Notes under the pieces: generated by a model
The model's database searches: none
Told to the model about the DNA's origin: nothing
Seen by the model: the letters and a program-made list of their open reading frames with translations, nothing else
Position numbers and translations under genes: made by a program
Source of the DNA: Gloeothece verrucosa PCC 7822
GTDB lineage: Bacteria; Cyanobacteriota; Cyanobacteriia; Cyanobacteriales; Microcystaceae
DNA length: 64,000 nt
Reading direction: 5' to 3'
NCBI RefSeq assembly: GCF_000147335.1
Contig: NC_014501.1
Span: 3,594,300-3,658,299 of the forward strand
Shown: positions 52,801-64,000 of the stretch, piece by piece
Numbering within the stretch: position 1 is the stretch's first letter
Layout of the letters: each line of letters starts with the position of its first letter

Positions 52801-55800
52801 AGCTGCTAATACCAATTGCAGCAAACATCGCTGGAATAATCGCAAAATATTTGGCTATATCATTAGCAATAGAAAAAGTTGTTAATGCGCCGCGAGTAAT
52901 TAATAATTGTTTGCCAATCGTTACTAAATCAATTAGCTTGGTAGGATCTGAATCTAAATCTACCATATTGGCGGCTTCTTTAGCGGCTTGTGTACCAGAA
53001 TTCATGGCTACTCCTACATTCGCCTGTGCTAAAGCCGGAGCATCATTGGTTCCATCTCCTGTCATGGCCACTAATTTACCTTTAGCTTGTTCTTCTTGAA
53101 TCACTCGTATTTTGTCTTCTGGAGTTGCCTCAGCAATGAAATCATCAACCCCTGCCTCTCTAGCAATAACTGAAGCCGTAATACGGTTATCCCCAGTTAA
53201 CATAACCGTCCGCACACCCATACGTCGCAACTGGTCAAAGCGCTCTTTTATCCCGGGTTTAATGATATCTTTGAGATAAATTACGCCATACAAATCACCA
53301 TTTAAAGCCACTGCTAAAGGAGTACCTCCTAAGTTAGAAACTTTTTGATAAGCTTGTTCTAAATCTTCTGATAATTTTCCGCCACGAGAACGAACAAAAC
53401 CTTTTATAGCATCTACCGCTCCTTTGCGAACTTCGCCACCATCTGGTAAATTTGTGCCGCTCATGCGGGTTCTAGCTGAAAATTCAATGCCCTCTGCTTG
53501 TTCAGTTTTAAAATCGACTATCGCTCCTAATTTTTGGGCGAGTTTGACAATAGATTTTCCTTCGGGTGTCTCATCAAATATACTGGCGGCTAAAGCCACT
53601 TTAGCCACATCTAATGGGGTATGTCCATTAACCGGAATAAATTCTTCAGCTAAACGGTTTCCCAAGGTAATTGTACCGGTTTTATCTAAGATTAAAGTAT
53701 TAATGTCGCCACAAGCTTCTACTGCCCTTCCTGAAGTAGCAATAACATTAAATTGAGCGACTCTATCCATGCCGGCAATACCAATAGCGCTTAATAATCC
53801 CCCAATAGTAGTAGGAATTAAAGCGACTAATAAGGAAACTAAAATAACTATGCTGACCGGATTGTTTACATAATTGGCAATGGGGGGAATTGTCGCAATA
53901 ACAATTAAGAAAACTTCCGTTAAAACCGCTAATAAAACCGTGAGAGCAATTTCATTTGGCGTTTTGCTTCTTTGTGCCCCTTCAACTAAAGCAATCATGC
54001 GGTCTATAAAGCCTTTGCCGGGGTCAGAACTAACTCGAATAGTTAACTCATCAGAGATAATTTTTGTCCCTCCAGTCACCGAACTAGCCACATCAGAACC
54101 GGGTTCTTTTAAAACGGGTGCAGATTCTCCAGTAATGGCTGATTCATCCACAGAAGCTACGCCAGCAATGACTTCTCCATCGGCTGGAATAATATCGCCA
54201 GTAATCACTTTAATAATGTCGCCTTTACGCAAGTTTGTAGAACTCACTTCTTGAATGGAACCATCCTGTAAAAGTTTGCGGGCGATAGCATCGCTTTTAG
54301 TGGCTCTTAAGGAATCTGCTTGGGCTTTTCCTCGCCCTTCGGCAACCGCTTCAGCAAAGTTAGCAAATAGAAGGGTAAAGAAAAGAATGACCGTCACTAA
54401 TCCGTTAAAAAGCCGTTGATTTTCTCCAGGGTATTGCCCAAATAAATCGGGATTTATGGTTAACAAGAAAGTGACAATTGTCCCAATCCAAACCACAAAC
54501 ATGACGGGATTTTTGACCATCACTTTTGGATTCAGTTTGACGAAAGAATCTTTAATGGCCCGTTGATAAATTCCTTGAAAATTGACTCGCTTACTTTTTT
54601 TGATATGAGCGCGTCTTACCGGGGGTTTTGATAACATTTTTGGGTTTGGCATATAAAAACTTTCAACTCACAGAAAAAATAGATTATTTAGCGGCAATTT
54701 GAAAAGCTTCTGCAATGGGTCCTAAAGCGAGTACGGGAAAGAAGGTTAACGCTCCCAAAATGAGAATAGTGATAGCATTTACACTGGTGAATAAGTTACT
54801 ATCAGTGCGGAGTGTACCTGGGGTTTCAGGAACCGGTTGCTTTCGGTACATATTTTCTGCTAATAACAACAAAGCAATAATGGGAATAAAACGCCCTGCT
54901 AATAAAACCACAGAGGTACTTAAATTCCACCAAAGGGTATTATCTCCTAATCCTTCAAATCCTGAACCATTGTTAGCGGCGGCGGAAGCATATTCATAAA
55001 TCACTTGAGAAATACCATGAAAACCCGGATTACTAATTCCCGCGATTTGTTCAGGAAACGCTAAAGTAATCGCCCCAGGAATTAAAATAGCTATTGGATG
55101 AACTAAGAGAATAACACTAGCTAAAACGATTTCTCTTTTTTCTATTTTACGTCCTAAAAATTCTGGGGTTCTTCCTACCATTAATCCCGTTAAGAAAACC
55201 GTTAAAATTAGAAAAACAAATAGATAAGCGGTTCCCGTTCCTTGTCCTCCCCAAATAATTTGTAAGAACAAATTAAATAATGTGGCTCCTCCTCCAGGCG
55301 GCATTAAAGAGTCGTGCATTCCATTAACAGCACCGCACATTGTTCCTGTAGTGGTTATTGCCCAAAGCGCAGTTTGTGCCCAACCAAAACGGATTTCTTT
55401 GCCTTCTAAATTGGGTTGCTGTTCTCCTAATAGTCCATTAATAATAGGGTTCCCTTGGAATTCTCCCGAAGCGGCGATAAAAATTGTAATAACAAAGAGG
55501 ATAAACACCATCCAAAATAAAAGCCATCCCTGTTTTTTATTACCAGCTATTATCCCATAGGTATAAATCATGGCTGCGGGAATTATAACCATTAAAATAG
55601 TTTCGATTAAATTCGAGAAACCATTCGGATTTTCAAAAGGATGAGCCGAATTTATCCCAAAAAAACCCCCTCCATTTTCTCCTAACTGTTTAATCGCTTC
55701 AATGTGAGCTACTGGGCCTACTGCGAGGGTTTGAGTTGCTCCTTCTAGGGTTGTGAGGGTAACTGGTGGAGCCAGGGTTTCAGGAACTCCTAAGCTTATT

Positions 55801-58800
55801 AAAACTATTGCCGCCACTAAGGAAAATGGTAATAAAACTCTTGTAATAGAAAGAGTTAAGTCAACATAAAAATTCCCTAAAGGTTGACCTGTCAATCCTC
55901 GAATAAAAGCAATTCCAACAGCTAATCCTGTGGCAGCAGAAGTAAACATTAGATACCCTATAGCCCACATTTGGGAAGCATAACTTAAGGTTGTTTCCCC
56001 TGAATAATGCTGTTGGTCGGTATTAGTAATAAAAGAAATAGTGGTATGTAAAGCCAAATCCCAACTCGGGGCTTGTAATCCAGTCGGATTGAAGGGTAAA
56101 CTCCCCTGAATCATAAAAATTAAATAGACTAAAATAGCCATAACCAGATTAGACCACAATACCGCTTTTATGTATTGTGCTGCTGTCATGTTTTTATTGG
56201 GGTTCGTTCCAATTCCTGCATAAATTATTCTTTCGATAGGATTTAGAATAGGATCAAGAATTGTTTTTTTGAACAAAAATACTCTAGCCAAGTAATTGCC
56301 CAAAAAAGGAACAATTACCACTAATATAATTAGAGTTAAGACAATTTGTATCAAGCCTTGCACCATAGCAAATTGGCCTTCTAAAGTTCTAAGATTGTTT
56401 GATATGCCATTATTTTGAAACTTTGATGAAGGTTTGTAAATTTATCAGATGATATATAAATTGATGCTTCTATATCTAGAAATATAGATAGGCTCCACAA
56501 CTGAGGTCAATGAATACGGATGAAAGGTTCAAAACCCCTAATATACTGGCTAATTTTGCTTTTTTTTGCTGTGATACTGAGTTTAGAGTACGCAACCCCC
56601 GCCGAGTATGTGTTTGGCTATTTTTATATCGTCCCTATTGTCTTAGCCAGTTATAAATTGACTAAAAAAGCCACCTTGCGCCTAACATTGATAGGCGTAG
56701 GATTAACGTTATCTAATTTAGTTTTTCCTCAATTAGAAATAGAGACTCTAGCCATTACCGTCAATCGCTTGATTGCTGTGTTAGCCTTGTGGGTAACGGG
56801 AAGCTTGGCCGTGAGAATTCGTCAATACGAAGAAGAAATTAACCGTCAACAAGCACAGCTACAAGCACAACAACAACTAGCGGCTGTGCGAGAAGATTTT
56901 ATCTCTACCCTAACTCATGATTTAAAAACGCCGCTTTTAGGAGCTATTGAGACAATTAAAGGAATTAAAGCCGGATTATTTGGAGAGATTACACCTCAAC
57001 ATCAAAAAGTTCTAGAAATGATGCTGCGTTCTCATCGGTCTAGTTTAGAATTGGTGCAAACTTTACTGGATGTTTATCGTAATGATATTGAAGGAATTCA
57101 ACTTCAATGTGAACCTGTAAATTTAGCCTCTATTGCGGCTGAAGTTATTGCTACCTTAACCAATTTAGCCGCTACTCGTCAGGTTTATGTGGTTTTAAGT
57201 TGTGGAGATTCAGATTTTCGGACTCATTTCTGGGTCAATGGGGATGTTTTACAACTTCAGCGTGTATTTAGTAATTTAATTATTAATGGGATTAATCACT
57301 CTCCTAGAGGGGGTAGAGTGGAGGTCAAATTAGAAACAGAGGGCGATTTTCAACTGGTCAAAATTCTCGATAATGGACAGGGAATCACACCTAATGAACT
57401 CCCTCACTTATTTGAGAGATTCTATCAGGGCACGGGTGATAGACAAGCAAGTGGCACTGGCTTGGGACTGTACCTAACTCGACAAATTATTACCGCTCAT
57501 GGTGGTAAAATTTGGGCAGCAAATCGTTCTCCAATGGGTGCTATATTTATCTTTTGCTTAAAAGCTATTCCCTTGCCAAACAATGATTTAAATTAATAAT
57601 TTTTATGAATTTTCTACGAATTTTACTGGTTGAAGATGATGAACTATTCCGCTTAGGATTGTCTGTGAGGTTGCAAAAAGAAACAGGTTTGCAAGTCGTC
57701 GCAGAAGCAACCGACGGTGAAACGGCAGTAGATTTAGTTAATCAGCATTTGCCGGATGTGGTATTGCTAGATGTGGGTTTGCCAGGTATTGGAGGGGTAG
57801 AAGCTTGTCGCCGCATTAAACAGCAACATCCTCAAATACCTGTGTTGGCCTTAACTTCTCATTCTCAGAAAACCTTGATTGAGCGCTTAATTGTGGCGGG
57901 TGCTTCCGGATATTGTCAGAAAGGAATTGAAGCAGAATTATTAATTTTAGCCCTACGTTCAGTGGCGGCGGGTGCTTCTTGGTGGGATTCTACCGGAACC
58001 AGTTCTTTACGGGAAGCTTTAACAAATGTGCCTTTTAATTCTTCTGTGGAATTATCAGAAATAGATTTACCACAACCGTTAACCAAACGAGAATTAGAAA
58101 TTTTAGCCTTGATAGCCACAGGTCATACTAATCAAGAAATTGCCGAGAGATTACAAATTACTGTGGGTACCGTGCGAGTTCATGTTCATACTATTTTACA
58201 AAAATTAGATGTCCGTGACCGCACTTCGGCGGCTGTGTTGGCTATTCAAAAAGGCTTGGTTTCTTAATATTAAAGCCTGCGTAGGCAGGCTTGGCTCGTA
58301 TAGACATAGGCTTGAGCCTATGACTTAATCGTTGTAGTATCTTCTTTCTGCTTCTAGTTGAGCAATTAAATGATGTTGCCCGTTAGCTCTGGCTACTTCT
58401 AAGCGATGTTCTAGCCTTTTGAGAAGGTTAGCCCGATGGATTTGAGAAAGTGGAGAAACGTTTTTGTCATTATTTCTTTGCATGATTATCCTTTGCTTGA
58501 AGAAGGTTAAATTTATTCATTAATACCGATTTCTTCGGCTGTTCTATGCAACATTGTTTGTTCCCGATTTTGTTGCTTATGGCGGCTAATGCTCATCAGT
58601 AAACGAGCAGTGACGCGAACGGAATCAGAATTATTATTAGTTTGAATGCCCAATTGATTGTTAACCATGTCGCCTCTTTCGGATTGTTGTGTGTTTGAAT
58701 GAGGCGCGTTCCTTCGGGAGGTTTCCCTACTTCCGTCTCTGATTCCAGAGATGAACGATTTATCCTTCACTTACTACTATATCAATTTTTTTCCCTAGGT

Positions 58801-61800
58801 GCTTTCTACCAAAAGAGGGAAAACTCTACTCGTGTGATGTGATTATTACTACATCAAGTTTTATTATTGTTATTTGATACAGATTATACATAGGTAGACG
58901 AGATAAGCTAATTAAAGTTCCTCTTAAAATTTATGCAAATCGAATCTACAACACAAGAAACAATTAACGGCACTGAGCTAGTATTGACTACAGTGGTGCT
59001 GAATCAAGTCTCTAGCCATTGTATCCTCACAAGGCTTTTAATCAACGCTTTAGGGCGGCCTGGGGTTGATAATGACATGGAACTTGTGGGTGCTGGCGAT
59101 AGATGGATCATTACTTGGACTCATCCGCAGTTTACCGTAGCCCAAACTCAAGCTTTAATAGAAAAAGCCCTTACTCCTATGGCTACAAAAGAATAAATAT
59201 CAAACCACATCAGGGGGTTTTTGAGCATTGTTAACTGTCAATTCCAGCATAGACCCTAAAAAATACAAATTAGAAGCCATTGCCGCTCTCATTTATGAAT
59301 CAGGACCAGCACTTTTTGGCTTAATATTTGGTCGTCAGGCTATTTCACTGTTAACTCGTTTAGTCAAAGGCGAGCAAAATCATTATAGCTATCGAAATTT
59401 ACATATCGCTGAAATTGAGGGGCAAGTATTGGGAGTAGCGGTTATGGTAACAGCCGAAGAACTACACAACAATAGAGATCATAAAAAACTCTTGAATAGT
59501 TGGCAACATTTAAGGCAGAAGCTTGTATATAAGTTAATTTTTAATCGGTTCCTCAAAGAAAACTATCCTCACAAAAGTTGTTATGTGGCAAATTTAGCCG
59601 TACATCCTGAGTATCGAGGGCGCGGCATTGGCACAAAATTACTGGAAAGTTGTCTAGAAAAAGCCAAGGGATTAGGCTCAACTTCGGTGTGGATTAGTGT
59701 AGATATTGATAACTCGAGAGCGCAAAAACTTTATGAGTCTGTTGGCTTTAAGATGGTTGAAACAAAAAAAATGTTGCTCTTTGGTCAGGCAATAGGCAGT
59801 AATATTTTAGTAAAATCTCTCTAGAGGTATTTGGGTCATCTTTATATGATTTGTAGGGGCGCAAGGCTTTGCGCCCGTAAGTTCAAGGCGAGTTTGAAGC
59901 AAGATCCGATGTTATTGGGATTAATCAATATGATAATTGGCGATCGCTCAAAGTCGACGGCTACGACATCGGTTTTCGGGTGGTGTGCGGGTTCGGGAGG
60001 ACTTAATTACCCTTAAAAGCCCCTAACCCTGAAGGGTTGGGCTATACGAGCAAAGCCCGCGAAGGCGGGCTAATATAAATAAATTGTTCTTTGAAGCCTG
60101 CGTAGGCAGGCTTAGTCCGTATAGCTCCAGGCTTCAGCCTGCGAGTGCTTTTAAGTGACTATAAATTCTCAGATTGATTTGAGGCGGCTTGTGTGACTTG
60201 TTCTAGGGTTAAATCTAAAGCGGCGGCTATTTGTTCAATAGTTAACCCCAATGCCAACAAACGCGGCACAGATTCTATTTTAGCCGCATTTCGACCTTCA
60301 AGTCGTCCTTCAAGTCGTCCTTCTTCGCGTCCTTTACGCTCTCCTTCTTCGCGCCCTTCTTCGCGCCCTTCTTCGCGCCCTTCTTCTAAAGCTTCTTGAT
60401 AAACCTTAGTCTGCTTTAAATCACTTAAACTAAACATCGCTTCTATCTCCTGGCGGCTGCTTCTGGGTAATTTATAGATTAAGATTGTTTCTATTAATTG
60501 TAAAATTTCTCGAAGTTGATTATCATCTTGTATTTGTTGTCGACTTCTAGTAACTAACTCTCTGCCAACAGCAATAGCACTTTCCTCATCCACTGTCACT
60601 AACTTAACGGTGGCTAAACCCAAGGATAATTGAGAAATTTCCCCTAACTCGTCTAAATAGATTCTTGTGACTCTCTCACTCAATAATAACTCTCTATATC
60701 GTTGAATCGAAAGCGTTTCTACTCGGCGGCTAGGATAAATAACCACTCCCCGCCAATCATTCTCTAACTCAGTTTTATCCAGATAGAGAAAAATCTGAGC
60801 AAAAAAACGAGAATAGAACCGAGAGTCAACTTGAAATTGCACTTCAGCAAAATAAATAGGTTTCTCGGGTAAATCTGCGTTTGGCAGAAAAACCCCATCG
60901 AGTCGGAAAGCTAATTGTTTGATCTCAACCGACGAAAATTGATAATTTTGCGCTTCAGATGGTGAAGAGTCGATTAATTCAAAGAAAATTTGCGGAAAAG
61001 CTTCAAAAAGGCTATAGAAAATAGTATCAGTTTTCACGCTCGTTAAAACCTAATATTTAGCCTATCTTACCAAGGGTGTATGTAATAACAGCGCATCCTC
61101 CTAAAGTTAAGTTTTGTTGAAAAAAATTACACTTTTGGTTAAATGTTTGTTAAAAACAAATCTTAACAACAAAAAAATGTTATCAATAAACTATGGAGAG
61201 GTAATTGACAAAATTTTCTTTTAAGAAACCAGTTTTTTTCCCATCCCCCAGTAGGACACTACTGCAACGCCTATGAAATGTCATCAATGCTCCTCTAATT
61301 GTGGCAAGACCACTAACCCCTCTCCCAATAAAATACTGCAATTTTTTCGCCAAAAATCCGGTTTACCGACGGCAAATTTGACCAATATTCCTCAAATCGC
61401 CTTAGTAGGAATGCCAAATGTGGGGAAAAGCGTACTATTTAACGCTTTAACAGGAACTTACGCCACAGTTTCCAACTATCCTGGCACAACGGTAGAAGTG
61501 TCGAGAGGTCAGACTGTAATTGATGATCGTCAGGTAAATGTGATCGATACTCCTGGAATGTATTCGTTAGTTCCCATCACAGAAGAAGAACGAGTCGCTC
61601 GGGATTTATTATTAAAAGAACGGGTAAATTTAGCCATTCATGTCTTAGATGCCAAAAATTTAGCCCGAATGTTACCCCTAACTTTCCAACTCATAGAAAC
61701 AGAAATACCAGTTTTATTAGCCTTAAATATGATGGATGAAGCACGACAGTTGGAAATAGAGATTAATCAACAAAAACTCGAAGAAGAATTAAAAATACCT

Positions 61801-64000
61801 GTGGTAACAATGGCAGTTGCTCAAGGTCGTGGTGTCAAAGAATTAGTTTCAAGGATGGCTAAATATGTCACATCAGATTGCTTATCCGGAGCCTATTGAA
61901 GCGGCGATCACTTCGGTTGAATCTCTCTTATCTTTTGAGCCGTCTTACTCGCTTTCTAGGCGTAGTATCGCCCTCATAATCTTACAACAAGATGCTTCTG
62001 TATGGGAAAGTTTAGGCTTAAAAAAAAGTCAATATCCAGAAATAGAAGGAATTATTAACGGAGTCCAGCAAGACTTAGGAGAACCTGTTGCAATTGCTAT
62101 TGCTTCTTATCGACAACAACTTGCATGGCAGTTAGAAAAAAAAGTTTTAAAAGAACCCACCCAAAGTAAACCCCCCTTTACAGAAACGTTACACCGCTTA
62201 ACAGTAAACCCCCTGACAGGCTTTCCCATTTTGCTGCTCATTCTCTACTATGGAGTCTATAAATTTGTTGGAGAATTCGGTGCCGGAACTTTAGTTGATG
62301 CCATTGAGGGGTTTTTTGAAGGCAAAATCAACCCTTTTGTTAATCATCTCGTAGCCGCTATTTTTCCCTGGCAACCTTTACAAGATTTATTTGCCAATGA
62401 CTACGGGATTATTACTCTGGGTATTCGCTACGCCACAGCAATTGTTTTGCCGATAGTCTGTACCTTCTTTTTAATGTTTTCCTTTTTAGAAGACAGTGGT
62501 TATTTACCCCGATTATCCCTCATGCTTGACCGCTTATTTAAAATTATGGGTCTCTCGGGACGGGCAGTTATTCCCATTGTTTTAGGATTAGGGTGTGATA
62601 CGATGGCCACTCTCGTTACACGCACTCTAGAAACCCGAAGAGAGCGCTTAATTGCCACCTTTTTATTATCATTAGCTATTCCCTGCGCGGCTCAATGGGG
62701 CGTGATTTTAGGACTGTTGGCACAAAAACCGGCAGCCTTAATATTTTGGGGGGGATTTATTTTTTCTATTTTCTTGTTAGCGGGTTTTTTAGTGGCTCGA
62801 ATCTTACCCGGAAAAGAAGCAGGATTTTATATCGAAATTCCTCCGTTACGCTTTCCTAAACTGAAAAATATCATCACTAAAACCTATGTCAGGATGAAAT
62901 GGTATTTCTTAGAAATCCTACCGATATTTATCTGGGCTTCGGTTTTAATTTGGTTAGGTCGTCTGACAGGGTTATTTGATTTAATTATTAGCTGGATACA
63001 ACCGGTTAGCCTTGCTTTAGGACTGCCAAAAGAAACAGCCGCTATTTTCTTGTATGGCTTTTTTAGACGAGATTATGGCGCAGCAGGATTATTTGATTTA
63101 CAATCTAATATGGCAATGAATGGTAATCAAATTGTCGTTGCGGCGATTGTTCTTACCCTCTTTTTACCTTGCGTTGCTCAACTGCAAATTATGCTGAAAG
63201 AAAGAGGATGGAAAACCACAACGGCAATTGTTTTATTTATCTTTCCCTTTGCGTTTATAATCGGTTATCTGGTTAATTTGTTCTTAACTGTTACGGGATT
63301 AAGTTTATGATGGCATTGTCTAAATTAAAAACTGGAGATAAAGCGGTAGTTGCTCCTTGGCAAACGGCTGATGATGCTCTAATTAGGAAGTTTATGACGA
63401 TGGGAATTATGCCGGGAATTCCTATTACTTTAGAACAACAGTTTCCTTCTTATATTGTTAAGGTGGGTAGAACTCGTGCGGCTTTTGATCGCGAAACGGC
63501 ACAATTAATTTATGTTCAGGAGGTTAAAAGAAGGGGTTAAACAATCTGTTTCTATGGGGGTTTCGCACCAAGACGCAAAGAGTTTGTCTGTTAGGAACTT
63601 ACTCTGAAAATACTTTTATTAAGCAATAGATACCATCCACACCAAAATTACTAGGATTAAATCTATAGGAGGTAGGGGATAATCTGTTAAATCAATTGTG
63701 ACCGTTTTTTCGATTAATTTGTCTATCTAAAATTTTTTTTACTTTTTCTGGAATTAAAGTAGTAGTCTTAGTATAATATAAACAGATAGAAATAAAGGAT
63801 ACCTGAAAAGTGGAATATGATGTCGTTCATCAAGTTCCTGGGCGGGTTAGATATCGCATCCCTCAACTAGCTCATGATCCAGAATTAGTAGAGAATTTGC
63901 AATTTTTACTAGGGCGTGAAGAGTATGTAACGGAAGTTCGGATTAAACCTTTCGCTAGTTCTCTGGTGGTTAGTTATCAAACAGAATCTTTATCAGCCGA

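Overview
The window looks like the chromosome of a cyanobacterium, probably a unicellular Cyanothece/Gloeothece-like lineage. Evidence: homologues of NblS/Hik33, Psb34 and Psb32, CofG without CofH nearby, Uma2 and DUF2887 nucleases, HIP1 octamers (GCGATCGC, e.g. near 23486, 38372, 46747, 48199), short tandem heptamers such as AGTCAAG, and AT-rich intergenic DNA. The genus is inference from gene content. I saw no rRNA, tRNA or CRISPR array.

Layout. 1-8 kb: sugar-nucleotide SDR genes, nblS, purD, a third epimerase, mobA. 8-20 kb: ygfZ-like folate protein, FHA protein, psb34, cofG, Uma2 protein, HerA-like ATPase, membrane proteins, and gene-poor stretches with debris (a DnaJ stump, a frameshifted Psb34-like gene, an ISL3-type transposase remnant, two copies of a 123-bp MITE at 1313 and 16384). 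20-33 kb: core metabolism (glgX, leuB, pilD, accD, hslO), a sulfotransferase and an MscS channel. 33.3-46.7 kb: a compact accessory block unlike its surroundings. 46.9-64 kb: dehydrogenase, YtxH/DUF948 pair, psb32, cbiC, a complete kdpA-B-(F/G)-C-D operon with a divergent two-component system, small proteins, GNAT, DUF2887 nuclease, split feoB plus feoA, and the start of an HMA-like gene running off the end.

The 33.3-46.7 kb block is the main interest. It is laid out like a prophage or phage satellite. A Cro/CI-like repressor (42481-42741) sits beside two 14-bp operators 21 bp apart. A rightward run of eight tiny genes, mostly overlapping, follows (43024-45046). A leftward series carries unknown proteins, a repeat-rich protein, a Pro/Thr-rich protein made across a possible -1 frameshift, two related small basic proteins, and a secreted lysozyme/GH19-like enzyme at the end. 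It has two recombinases of different chemistry. One is a minimal tyrosine recombinase with a perfect 11-6-11 palindrome upstream. The other is a divergent IS110-type DEDD recombinase preceded by two nested stem-loops with internal loops, the layout expected of a bridge RNA. I find no terminase, portal, tail, packaging ATPase or replication initiator, so the block is either an undescribed virus/satellite type or a remnant. This reading is inference from layout; most of its proteins are unrecognised.
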